Below, piece by piece: positions 44,365 through 55,274 of a stretch of DNA of 64,000 nucleotides. A program made the translations under genes and the position numbers. Source of the DNA: Capra hircus (lineage: Eukaryota > Chordata > Mammalia > Artiodactyla > Bovidae). The stretch spans positions 72,099,121-72,163,120 of the forward strand of contig NC_030814.1 in NCBI RefSeq assembly GCF_001704415.2, read 5' to 3'. Under the pieces are notes generated by a model, which ran no database searches, was not told where the DNA came from, and was given only the letters and a program-made list of their open reading frames with translations. Positions within the stretch are counted from its first letter, which is position 1. Each line of letters opens with the position of its first letter.

Positions 44365-44490
44365 GAATGTACCCTTTCAGAGTTAGGCACACTTGGTTTT
44401 GAATCCTTGTTTCCACTTACTATGTGGACTTTAGGCAAGCCACTACAGCCTACTGCTGTTACCTCATCAATAAAATGAAGATAACACGTA
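44365..44490 (+). mobile_element. MIR SINE, old
   Basis: Sense MIR order: 'cacttggttttgaatcc', then 'ttccacttactatgtgga', then 'ttaggcaagcc', then 'cctcatcaataaaatga'. Confidence 0.75.
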
Positions 44491-44599
44491 GAAAATCACT
44501 TAGTGGCTCCAATAATGGTGTTACTGTTTTGATCACTAAAATTCTGTGTGTCTCCTTTACTCTCAGCACTTTATTCTGGTATCAGATGTGTAAGGTTTT

Positions 44600-45690
44600 T
44601 TTTTCTCCCCTACACAAAGCACTTCTGCAACTCTTTGGACACTGGGTGCCCTATAGTTTATGGAAATATGACACTGTCAGATCCCACAAGCTAAAGGCTT
44701 AGTTCTGCATGACTTCCCCTTCTTTTAGATGACAATTGCAAGTCCAGGTTGTTACCTATGCTTCTGACCCATTGGCTGTAAATCAGAGGTTCTTGTGACC
44801 CTTTTTTGTGTTCAATTAATTTGCCAAAATGGCTCTCAGAATTTAGGGAACAGTTTACTTATTAGATGACTGGTTTATTATAAAGGATATAACTTAGTAA
44901 CAGCCAGATTGACTTCCCTCGTGGCTCAGACTGTAAAGTGTGTGCCTACAATGCCAGAGACCTGGGTTCAATCCCTGGGTCGGGAAGATCTCCTGGAGAA
45001 GGAAATGGCAACCCACTCCAGTATTCTTGCCTGGAGAGTCCTGTGGACAGAGGAGCCTGGTAGTCTACAATCCATGGGATCGCAAAGAGTTGGACATGAC
45101 TGAGCAACTTCACTTTCACTTACATTATAAAGGATGTAACTCAGTAACAGTCAGATTGAAGATATAGGGCAAGATATAGGAGACCTGGGACCTCCTTGAC
45201 CTACCCAGGTATGTCACCTTCTCAGTCCCTGTACATGTTCACCAACCTGGAGGCTCACCAAACATTATAGTTCAGGTATTTTATGAAGTCTTCATTTTAC
45301 AGGTATGATTGATTAAATCATTGTTCATTGGTGATTGGTCCAGCTTCCAGCCAGTTGCTCTTCTTTCTCTTTAGGTTGGGGAGTTGGAATAAAAGTTCTA
45401 ATCCTCTAATAGCTTGGTTGGTTCCCCTGGCAACCAGCCCCCATCCTTAGGGGCTTTCCAAAAGTAAGTTCATTAATAGAATCTCTGGTGTGCCTAAAAG
45501 GGAATTGTTATGAATAACAAAAGATACCTTTATTGCTCTTTTCATTTAGGAAATTCCAGTTGTTAGGAGCTGTTAGGAAATTCCAGGATTATTAGAAGCT
45601 CTGTGTCAGGTGCCAAGATTCAGTATATATTATTATAAATCACAATATCACAAAAATTATTTATTGGAAGTTCTTTCTCTTCTCACTTTG
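44600..45690. mobile_element. Old LTR-like sequence, interrupted by Bov-tA
   Basis: Features reminiscent of a mammalian LTR: 'attataaaggatataactta', 'ttcattttacaggtatgatt', 'tggttcccctggcaacc' and 'gttatgaataacaaaagata'. I cannot name the family or define the ends. Confidence 0.4.
44912..45123 (+). mobile_element. Bov-tA SINE flanked by 36-base direct repeats
   Basis: Sense copy from 'acttccctcgtggctcaga' to 'gcaacttcactttcacttac'. The flanks 44877-44912 and 45124-45159 are the same 36-base sequence with three transitions. Confidence 0.93.
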
Positions 45691-46136
45691 TTACTCAATT
45701 GTGAAGTTATTTAATAATGACTATAACTTTGCATTTTAATGTCATGTGAGATGTTTAAGTATTTCAGTGAACTTGTTAAAATGTATGTTAACTAGCTGAG
45801 ATTATTACAAAACGTTGAAGATACAGCAGAATTTTTTTCACGTTTTATTTGAATTTAGGTGATTTAAAGTGTAATTCTCAGCCTTATAAAATAAGCCATA
45901 ATTGTTGTCATTGCTAAATCGTTGTGGTGTATCTAGAGGTGGCTGTCACTGTGATCTCCATGAGGCAGCAGTGTGCAGTGGCATGAAGTAAGGTCTTAAT
46001 TCCCTACCCAGGAGTTGAACCTGGGCAACGTGGACGAAAACCAGGAATCCAGACCAGCAAAGGCTAGAGGCTAATTTTTTTCCTAGATCTTTGCCCCCAG
46101 TGAAAGATGCATTTATCATGGAGACAAAAACTGTAA
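45691..46136. other. Intron 3, unassigned
   Basis: No exon or named repeat. Confidence 0.3.
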
Positions 46137-46825
46137 ATGCAGGTATAAAGTTTATTATTAGAGACATAGCATAAGAACAAGTGGGAGGAGCACACAGAGA
46201 AACAGTTTGTTTAGTTAAGATAGAAGCAAGGCAGAGATGCACCTGGAGAGAAGGGGTGTGGGCGTCCCCCATAGTGAGGAGCACAGAAAATGTTAAGTCA
46301 TTTATATAGGACAGTTCTTCCTAGTCTTCTTTAGCCACTTATCTGGTTTCTTTTTCCACACCTGACCTGTCCTAACCCTCCCCTGGGTGTGCACAGACCT
46401 TTCAGTTAAGATGGATCCCACCGAAAAGGCTTATGGAAGGGGGGTAGCAAGGCTTACTTGGTCTGGCGTCCCCTGCCCTTTTGACCCCATGAAGGATTTT
46501 TGCGTATGCATAGTGTCTCCTTTTCCTTAAGGATGGGGGAGTGTGTGACCTCTTAATCTTTTAACAGGTTTTGGTCCCACTCTGTCCCTGCCCTAAAACT
46601 GCCCAATGTCCAGTTATTTACCCTGTTCTTGTTGGTTTTTATATTGAGGTATAGATCTTAAAATATAGACAGAAGTCCAGTCATAAATTTGTAGTCCTGG
46701 AGCCCATTTGTCTCTTACTTCAGGAAATGTAAACAGGGGCTGGTAATGAATGACCGGCCCTAGGAGATATGAACAGGAGGCCAGTTGTAGATAGCTGACC
46801 TGGGGCCCATCTATCTGCTGCCTCA
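46137..46825 (-). mobile_element. Probable solitary ERV LTR (BTLTR-like)
   Basis: Read on the minus strand it begins TGAGGCAGCAGATAG at 46825 and ends CTTTATACCTGCA near 46137. An AATAAA signal lies about 15-20 bases before that end, as in an LTR. Length (about 690) and TG...CA ends fit a retroviral LTR. No convincing 4-6 base target duplication and no internal retroviral sequence was found, so a solo LTR is the best reading. Family name is from memory. Confidence 0.5.
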
Positions 46826-46831
46826 ACTATG

Positions 46832-47023
46832 ATTGTGTGTTAGTCACTCAGTTGTGTCTGACACTTTGTGATCCCATGGACTGTAGCCCACCAGGCTTCT
46901 CTGTCCATGGGCTTCTCCAGGCAGGAATACTGAAGTGGATTGCCATGCTTTTCTCCAGGGGTCCAACGCAGGTCTCTTAAATCTGCCTTGACAGGTGGGT
47001 TCTTTACCACTGGTGATACCTAG
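46832..47023 (-). mobile_element. Bov-tA SINE
   Basis: 'tgtgtgttagtcactcagtt' to 'ttaccactggtgatacct', with some internal loss near 46960. Confidence 0.87.
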
Positions 47024-47039
47024 TAGCTCAGACAGTAAA

Positions 47040-47160
47040 GAAGCTTTATGTGTAGTAGGTTTTAAAGTCAGGTAGCATCAGTCCTCCTGCTTTGTTCCTT
47101 TCCTTCAGTATTGTGTTGACTATTCTAGATCTTTTGCCCTTTCCATATAAACTTTTATTT
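47040..47160 (-). mobile_element. L1 LINE fragment
   Basis: Antisense L1 ('gtaggttttaaagtcaggta', 'ttgtgttgactattctagat'). The same L1 appears to resume at 48480. Confidence 0.7.
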
Positions 47161-47815
47161 TTTTCATTTTGAATGCCTTAATTTATATTAGTCAATAAAA
47201 TATGTAAAGATTTAAGTGGGCAGACAATTCCCATCATCTTAATAAAGGCACTGTTTCCTGTGGAAAAGAAATTGATTGAAGTAGTTGTTACTACTTTTTA
47301 TCTGAGCCTGAATAAAATATTTATTTCTGACGAAGGAGTGAGAGAGGTCTCCACATACACAAAAAGGACTGTTATAAGAGAGATGAAAAAATGTAGCTTT
47401 TTTCCTGAGATGATTTAGAGAGCAGAACTAGGACACAGACCACAGGGAAGATGATTTGATTTCAAGAAAGAATTGTCTACTAGCTGAGCTGTCCAAAGAT
47501 AGGGTGGGCCACCTGGCCAGGTAGGCAGAAAGCTGGCCTGGATGACTTTTAAGATTCTTTCCAGCTCTGATATTATATGAGGCTCTATTAAGTACAGAAG
47601 AAAAAAAAAAAAAAAAAGACCACACTTTGTAAACAGAATATCACTATTCTGGGGGCAAAAGTTGCTGCTGATGGTTTTCTGTTGGCTGACAAATGAACAT
47701 TGCCTATGGAATGTGGAAGAGACACATTCTTACTAGTGAAAATTAGGTTTACTTTGGGCCAGACTGGAATCAGCTTCTTTTTACATGCAAAATCTTAAAA
47801 AAAAATTCAACCATA
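47161..47815. other. Intron 3, unassigned; ancient repeat likely
   Basis: The part at 47490-47590 ('ggatgacttttaagattctt' then 'ccagctctgatattatatga') has the look of an ancient mammalian repeat. A poly(A) run lies at 47600-47618. Confidence 0.35.
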
Positions 47816-48000
47816 TACTTGGCATATAGTGGGGGCTTTATAAATATTTATTGAACATTAAGAACTGGTAGTTCTACTTAAGATTATCCCCCATTTTAGA
47901 GAAGAAGAAACAGGCTGAGACCAATTAAGTGACTTTTGTAAGATTATCCAACCACTAAGTGGGTGAGTCTTTATTCAGACAAGGACTATTAATTCTCATA
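47816..48000 (-). mobile_element. MIR SINE, old
   Basis: Antisense MIR order: 'gcatatagtgggggctttat', then 'cccattttagagaagaag', then 'ccaattaagtgact'. Confidence 0.7.
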
Positions 48001-48345
48001 CTCAGGTTCAGTGAGTGAAAGAAAGTATTTGATATGAGTTTATCTCAAGCTGACATGTATGTGTGTGTGGACCTGATGGAGGCAGAGCAGTGGTCAGTGC
48101 CTTTGTCTGAGACCACATTTCTCTTGGGAGACAAACAGACTCTAGAGAGCATGTACCAGGACTGGCCAGCTCTCCAGATGACCATACCCTTCTTCTGATG
48201 TAATCACTCAACTTAATCCAAATCGTTTCATTGATGTCTTAGCAAAAACAGTATTTTCATTTCAGTCCAGTGTTTAGTTTGGTGGGTGGGGGTGTGGGGC
48301 ATGGGATGACCCAGGCTGGCAAGCACTGGTTGGAGTAGGTGGTTT
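48001..48345. other. Intron 3, unassigned
   Basis: No exon or named repeat. Confidence 0.35.
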
Positions 48346-48346
48346 G

Positions 48347-48479
48347 CTTTTGTTGTTGTTGTTTAGTTGTTCTGTTGTATCTGACTTTTTTGCAACTCCA
48401 TGGACTGTAGCCTGCCAGGCTCCTCTGTCCATGGATTACCCAGGCGTGCGTACTGGAGTGGGTTGCCATTTCCTTCTCT
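48347..48479 (-). mobile_element. Bov-A-type SINE, truncated
   Basis: (TTG)n tail at 48350-48365, then 'ctgttgtatctgactttttt' to 'gttgccatttccttctct'. No tRNA-like head. Confidence 0.88.
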
Positions 48480-48741
48480 CCATATAAACTTTAGAATAAG
48501 TTTGTTTGTATGTACGAAATGGCTGGAATTTTGATTTCGATTATATTGAATCTACAGATCAGGTTTGTAAAATTGATATCTTGACATTATATAAGTTTTT
48601 GTGTCCCATGATATGGAATCCCTTTAGTTAGTTAATTTTTACTTGATTTTGTTAATCAGAGTTTTGTAGCTCTCCTCATATAGATCTTGTACATTATTTT
48701 ATTACCAATGTAAATGGTATTGTGTTTTAAGTTTCAAATTC

Positions 48742-48950
48742 ATGTGTGCATGTAGTGCCTGACTCTTTGCAACCCCTGGACTGTAGCCTACCAGGCTCCT
48801 TTGTCGATGGAATTTTCTAGGCAAGAATGTTAGAATGGGTTGCCATTTCCTACTCCAGGGGATCTTTCTGACTCAGGGATTGAACCTGTGTCTGTTGCAT
48901 CTGCTGCAGTGGCAGATGTATTCTTTACCATTGCACCACCTGGAAAGCAT
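48742..48950 (-). mobile_element. Bov-tA SINE
   Basis: 'catgtgtgcatgtagtgcct' to 'tgcaccacctggaaagc', flanked by the similar ttcaaatt / ttcaagtt. Confidence 0.9.
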
Positions 48951-49929
48951 CAGATTTCAAGTTACACTTGTCCATTTCTGGTATATGGAATGTGATTGAC
49001 TACTGTTCTTGTATATCAGAACCTTAGTATAATTACTTCTAGGAATTTTGTTGATTTTGTTGGATTTTCTACTTAGATGATAGTGTGATTTGTGAACAAA
49101 GACAGTTTTACTTTTTCTCTTCCTTGTCTGTATGCCTTTTATTTCCTTTTCTTGTCTTATTGAGTTAGCTGGTATGTCCAGTACAGTGTTGAAAAGGAGT
49201 GATGAGAGGGCCATTGTAGCCTTTTTCCTATTTATAATGGGAAAGCTTTGAGTTTTTTCCTTTTAGTATGATGTTAGCTATACGTTTTTCTTTATAGATT
49301 ATTCTCCATCAAGTTGAGAAAATTCTCTATTCCTAATTTATCGAGAGGTTTTATCATGGATGAGTGATTTTATCCACTGCTTTTTCTGAATCTATTGAAT
49401 ATGATCATGTGATTTTTCTTTTTCATTCTGTTTATGCATTGCATTATGTTAATTAATTTTTGAATGTTGGACTAGCATGCACATCTGGGATAAATTCCAT
49501 TTGGTCATGGTGTATAATTCTTTTTATGTATTGTTAGGTTCAATTTGCTAATATTTTGTTAAGTTTTGCATCTGTGTTCATGAGAGATATTGGTCTGTAC
49601 TTTTCTTGTAACATTTTTGTCTAGTTTTAGTGTTAGGGTTAATGTGGTCACATGGAATAACTTATGTAGTATTCCCTCTGTTTCTATCCTCTGAAAGAGA
49701 TTGTAGAGAATTTGTATAATTTCTTCCTTAAATATTTGGTAGAATTTATTAGTGAATCCACCTGGGCCTGTTGTTTTTTGTTGTGCAAGGTTAATTATGA
49801 ATTCTGTTTCTTTAATAGGTATAGTCAGACTGTTTTTTTTTTAATGTGAGTGTTGGCAGATTGTGTCTTTCAAGAGAATTGGTCTATTCCATTGAGGTTA
49901 TCAAATTTGTGGACATAGAGTTGTTCATA

Positions 49930-50208
49930 CTGCTGCTACTGCTAAGTCACTTCAGTCGTGTCCAACTCTGTGCGATCCCATAGACAGCAAGCTCACCAGG
50001 CTCCTCTGTCCCTGGGATTCTCCAGGCAAGAACACTGGAGTGGGTTGCCATTTCCTTCTCCAATGCATGAAAGTGAAAAGTGAAAGTGAAGTCACTGAGT
50101 CGTGTCCAACTCTGAGCGACCCCATGGACTGCAGCCCACCAGGATTCTCCATCCATGGGATTTTCCAGGCAAGAGTACTGGAGTGGGGTGCCGTTGCCTT
50201 TTCCGAAA
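49930..50208 (-). mobile_element. Bov-A2 SINE with exact target duplication
   Basis: Full antisense dimer, with gttgttcata at 49920-49929 and 50209-50218. Confidence 0.94.
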
Positions 50209-50525
50209 GTTGTTCATAGTATTCCTTTATTATTATTTTAATCTCCAAGAGGTCTGTAGTGATGGCCCCTCTTTCATTTCTGGTACTAGAAATTTATGTC
50301 CTCTCTTAGTTTAGTCAGCCTAGCTAGTGGTTTATCAATTTTATTGATTTTTTAAAAAATACATCAGCTTTTATTTTGGTTCATTTTCTCATTCAATTCT
50401 CAATTTCACTTTCATTGATTTCTGCTGTAGTTTTTATTATTTTTTCTTCTGCTTACTTTGTATTTAATTTGCTCTCTCTCTCTTGTGTTTTTTTTTTTTT
50501 TTTTTCCTGGTTCCCTAAGGTTAGT

Positions 50526-50620
50526 TGATTGATTTTAGATCTTTTTTTGTCAGTGTATGCACTCAGTGCTGTTAGATGATTGATTTTAGATCTTTTTTCC
50601 CAGTGTATGCACTCAGTGCT
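50526..50620. repeat. Local tandem duplication (about 51-base period)
   Basis: Two copies of a 44-45 base unit starting 'tgattgattttagatct' at 50526 and 50577 and both ending 'gcactcagtgct', inside the antisense L1. Confidence 0.93.
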
Positions 50621-50899
50621 ATAAATCCCCTCTAAGCATTGCTTTTGCTGCATCCCAGAAATTTTGATAAGTTGTGTTTTCATTTTCATTTGATTCAAAG
50701 TATTTTTATATTTCTCTTGAGATTTCTTCTTTGAGCCATGAGTTATTTAAAGTATGTTGTTTAATCTCCATTTATTTTGAGATTTTCCTGTTATTTTTCT
50801 AATTGATTTCTAGTTTAATTTCATTGTGGTCTGAGAGCAGACATTGCATGATTTCTCTTGCTTTAAATTTGTTAAGGTACCGTGCCTAGTACATTGTGG

Positions 50900-52305
50900 G
50901 AGTGACAGAGTCCTGTTTGTGGGAGGAGGCAGAGGATGCAAAGCAAACCGGTGAATCTATAAAGAAACCAGCCTCATAGGAGAGGGAGGGGAGGAGCCCA
51001 ACTGTGAGGTGTGTGGGCTCAAGAACCATGTCTGAGCGGGAGTACTTTAATTGGGAAAGTTATGAATTGGAAAACAGCTTCTGGTTAACTAGGTTCACTT
51101 AACTGAAGGGCTCCAGCTTCAAAGGGCTCTAAGATGTCCTGCAGAAATTACTGGAGTCCTTACAGGAGAACTACTTCCAAGAAGAAGAGCAATTTCTTGT
51201 AGCAGATGTGCCAAGACTTGGCATTGGGATGGACACTTGTGTCTTTCCTCTGAGGCATGGCAGTCTTCCCTTGGTTCAGATTGCAGATTACATTTAGCCC
51301 ATGGTTGCTGACCCTTATATGATGGGCAGGATAGCCTGTGCCAATGTCCTCAGTGACCTCTGTGCCATGGGGGGCACAGAATGTGACAACATGCTGATGC
51401 TTCTTGGAATCAGTCATAAAATGACCAACAGGGAAAGGGATAAAGTAATGCCCCTAAATATACAGGGTTTTAAAGATGCAGCAGAGGAGGTGGGAACGTC
51501 TATAACGGGTGGCCAAAGAGAGCTAAACCCCTGTGTTAAACCCATGGGTTGTTGTGGATACAGCTGTCTGCCACCCCAACGAATTTGTCATGCCAGATAA
51601 TGCAGTGCTGGGTGTGCTTGTGTTGACAAAACGTTTGGGGATGCAAGTGATCATGGCCATGCACCAGTGGCTGGACATTCCTGATAAATGGAATAAAATC
51701 AAGCTAGTGGTTCCCCAGGAAGATGTGGAGCTGGAGTACCAGGAGGCAATGATGAACATGGCCAGGCTCAACAGGACAGTGGCAGGACTCGTGTGTACAT
51801 TCAATGCCCATGCAGCCACCAACATCACAGGCTTTGGGATTCTGGGCCATGCACAAAACCTGGCCAAACAGTAGAGAAACAAGGTGTCTTTTGTGATTCA
51901 TAACCTTCCTATCCTGGCCAAGATGGCAGCTGTGAGCAAGGCCTGTGGAAACATGTTTGGCCTTATGCATGGGACCTGTCCGGAGATGTCAAGAGGCCTC
52001 CTGATCTGTTTACTTTGTGAGCAAGTAACTCAGTTCTGTGTAGAGATAAAGTCCCCCAAATATGGTGAAGGCCAACAGGTATGGATTATTGGGATTATGG
52101 AGAAGGGTAACCACACAGCCAGGATCATAGACAAGCCCCAGATCATTGAGGTTGCGTTGCAGTTGCCCACCCAGAATGTGAACCCCACACCTGGTGCCAC
52201 CTCTTAATTTAGGCTGAAGCAGCTGTGTGGTTTTGTTTTAAATAGCTATTTCCTTTGTTGTCATTTCAATTAAAGACTATGAACAAAGAATAAGAAAAAT
52301 AAAAG
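50900..52305 (+). pseudogene. SEPHS1: SEPHS1 (selenophosphate synthetase 1) processed pseudogene
   Basis: An intronless copy of SEPHS1, the mammalian selenophosphate-synthetase homologue in the PurM/AIR-synthase superfamily. A 5' UTR-like stretch precedes an ATG at 51028. The frame reads LGIGMDTCVFPLRHG, then DPYMMGRIACANVLSDLCAMGGTECDN, then VELEYQEAMMNMARLNRT, and ends NVNPTPGATS with TAA at 52205-52207, which matches the usual C-terminus. A 3' UTR and an A-rich end (52285-52303) follow. Disabling changes: TAA at 51100, TAA at 51130, TAG at 51295, a frameshift near 51530-51545 and TAG at 51872. It lies in UIMC1 intron 3 on the same strand, within L1 sequence. A target duplication was not identified. 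Confidence 0.93.
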
Positions 52306-52607
52306 TTTTTATTTTGTCTTCACTTATTCTTTCTTTGGTATTCTTCCTTTGTTAATGTAGATCTGAGTTTTTGACCTAGATAATATTCCTTCTGTCTAAA
52401 GAACATCTTTCAACAATATTTTACTCTACTTTCCTATTGCTTGCGTGGTTTCTGAGAAGTCAGATGTAACTCTTATCTTTGTTGCTCTATAGGTAAGGTG
52501 TTTTTCCCCTATGGCTTTTTTCAGCACTTTATCTTGGATTTTCAGCAGTTTGAAAACTATATGCCTTGGTATAGTTTTGGGGGTGCATTTTTGCTGGTTG
52601 GTGTTTT
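52306..52607. other. Intron 3, unassigned; possibly old LINE
   Basis: 'tgaaaactatatgccttggt' resembles antisense LINE sequence, but the family is unclear. Confidence 0.3.
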
Positions 52608-52854
52608 TTTTTTAATTGAAGGATAATTGCTTTACAGTGTTGGGCTGGTCTCTACCGTACATCAACATGAATCAGTCACATTCTTATCTATCTATCTATA
52701 TATCTCCTCTTGAGTCTCTCCCTACCCATTCCACCCCTATAGATTATCACAGAGTGCTAGGCTGGGCTCCCTGTGTTATACAGCAGCTTCCCTCTAGTAC
52801 GTGTTTTACACTTGATAGTGTAAAAAGGGGTAGGCTACCCACTCCTGTATTCAT

Positions 52855-53060
52855 GGGCTTCCCTAGTGGCTCACACGGTAAAGAATCTGCCTGCAATGCG
52901 GGAGGCCAGGGTTCCATCCCTGGGTTGGGAAGATCCCTTAGAGGAGGGCATGGCAACCCACTCCAGTATTCTCACCTGGAGAATCCCCATGGACAGAGGA
53001 GCTGGGCAGTCTATAGTCCATGGGGTTGCAAAGAGTTGGACAGGACCGTGTGAATAAGCA
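52855..53060 (+). mobile_element. Bov-tA SINE, nested in L1
   Basis: 'gggcttccctagtggctcac' to 'gttggacaggaccgtgtg'. Confidence 0.9.
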
Positions 53061-55259
53061 TAGTGTATATATGTCAGTGATACTTTTTCAATTTGTCCTA
53101 CCCTGTCCGTCCCCCTCTGTGTCCACCAGACCATTCTCTATGTCTGCATAGAGAATAAATAAAAAAGTTCACCAGTACTATTTTTCTAGATTCCATCTGT
53201 ATGTGTTAATATACGGTATTAGTTTTTCTCTTTCTGACTTACTTCACTCTGTGTAACATGCTCTAGGTTCGTCCACCTCAGTACAACTGACTCAAATTCA
53301 TTACTTTTTATGGCTGAGTATTATGTCATTGTATATATGTGCCACGACTTCTTTATCCATTCATCTGTTGATGGACATCTAGGTTGCTTCCCTGTCCTGG
53401 CTATTGTCAGTAGTGCTGCAGTGAACACTGGAGTGCTTGTGTCTTTTTGAATTGTGGTTTTCTCAGAGTATTTGCCCAGTAGTGGGATTACTGGGTCATA
53501 TAGTAGTTTTATTACTAGTTTGTTAAGGAATCTCCATACTGTTCTCCATAGTGGCCGTACCAATTTACATTCCCACCAAAAGGGCAGTAGGATTCCATTT
53601 TGTCCACATCCTCTCCAGCATTTATTGTTTGTAGTTTTTCTGTTGATGGTCATTCTGACTGGTATGAAGTGATACCTCATTGTAGTTTCGATTTGCATTT
53701 CTCTAAGTGATGTTGAGCAATTTTTTCATGTGTTTATTAGCTATCTGTATGTCTTCTTTGAAGAAATATCTGTTTCTGCTGCTCATTTTTTGATTGGGCT
53801 GTTCATTTTTTGATATTGAGCTGTATGAGTTGCATATATATTTTGGAGATTAATCCTTTGTCAGTTGCTTCATTTGCAGTTATTTTCTCCCATTCTGAGG
53901 GTTGTCTTTTAAAATTGTTCAACCTTTCCTTTCTTGTGCAAAAGCTTTTAATTTTAATTAGGTCTCATTGATTATTTTTATTTTTATTTCCATTACTCTA
54001 GGAGGTGAGTCAAATAGTATCTTGCTATAATTTGTGTTGAAGAATATACTGCCTATGTTTTTCTCCAAGAACTTTATAGTTTCTGGCCTTACATTTAAAT
54101 CTTTGATCCATTTTGAGTTTATTTTGTGTATGATATTAGGAAGTGTTCTAGTTTCATTCTTTCACATGTAGCTGTCCAGTTTTCCCAGCACCACTTATTG
54201 AAGAGGCTGTCTTTTCTCCATTGTATATATTCCTGCCTCCTTTGTCAAAGATAAGGTGCCCATAGGTGTGTGGGTTTATCTCTGGGCTTTTTATCGTGTT
54301 CCATTGGTCTGTATTTCTGTTTTTGTGCCAGTACCATACTGTATTGATGACTGTAGCTTTGTAGTATAGTCTGAAGGTAGGAAAGTTGATTTCTCCAGGT
54401 ATGTTTTTCTCAAGATTGCTTTGGCTGTTTGGGGTATTTTGTGTTTCCATACAGATTGTGAAATTTTCTGTTCTAGTTCTGTGAAAAATGTCATTGGTAG
54501 TTGGATAGGGATTACATTGAATCTGTAGATTGCTTTGGGTAGTATTATCATAATATTAATTCTTCCAATCTAAGAACATGTTATATCTCTCCATTTGTTT
54601 GTGTCATCTTTGATTTCTTTCATCATGTCTTATAGTTTTATGCATAGAGGTCTTTTGTCTCTTTAGGTAGGTTTACTCTTAGGTATTTTATTCTTTTTGT
54701 TGCAATAGTTAATGGAATTGTTTCTTTAACTTTTCTTTCTTATTTTTTATTGTTAGTGTATAGGAATGCAAGGGATTTCTGTGTGTTTTATATCCTGTGA
54801 CTTTACTATATTCATTGATTAGCTCTAGTAATTCTCTGGTGGCATCTTTAGGGTTTTCTATGTATAATACCATATTATCTTCAAATAGTGAGAGTTTTTT
54901 TTTTTCTTCTCCAATCTAGATGGTTTTTATTTTTTTTCTGATTGCTGTTACTGGGACTTCCAAAACTATAATGACTAATAATGGTGGGAGTGATTACCCT
55001 TGGCTTCTTCCTAATCTTAGTGGAAATACTTTTAGTTTTTAAACAGTGAGAATGTTTTCTGTGGGTTTGTTGTATATGGCCTTTATTATGTTTAGGTAGG
55101 TTCCTTCTGTGCCTACTTTCTGGAGAGTTTTTAATTATAAGTGAGTGTTGAATTTTGTTAAAAGCTTCCTCTGCATCTATTGAGACGATGTTATGCTTTT
55201 TATCTTTCAGTTTGTTAATATGGTACATCACATTGACTTGTGTATATTGGAGAAGCCTC

Positions 55260-55274
55260 TAACCCTAACCCTAA
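55260..55274. repeat. Interstitial telomere-like repeat (TAACCC, 2.5 units)
   Basis: TAACCCTAACCCTAA interrupts L1 ORF2 where 'tccttgcatccc'-type sequence would be expected, followed by a T7 run. The flanking L1 resumes at 'ataaaccccacttgatcatg'. Confidence 0.9.

Larger units (their letters stand above)
48480..50890 (-). mobile_element. L1 LINE ORF2, interrupted
   Basis: About 2 kb of antisense L1 ORF2 ('ggaattttgatttcgattat', 'attggtctgtacttttcttg', 'gggcctgttgttttttg'), with many stops on the coding strand. It is split by a Bov-tA and a Bov-A2 and contains a tandem duplication at 50526-50620. Confidence 0.82.

Noticed and set aside
51160..51970. Minus-strand open frames of 85-119 codons across the SEPHS1 copy
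   Set aside because: They are antisense shadows of the SEPHS1 pseudogene.
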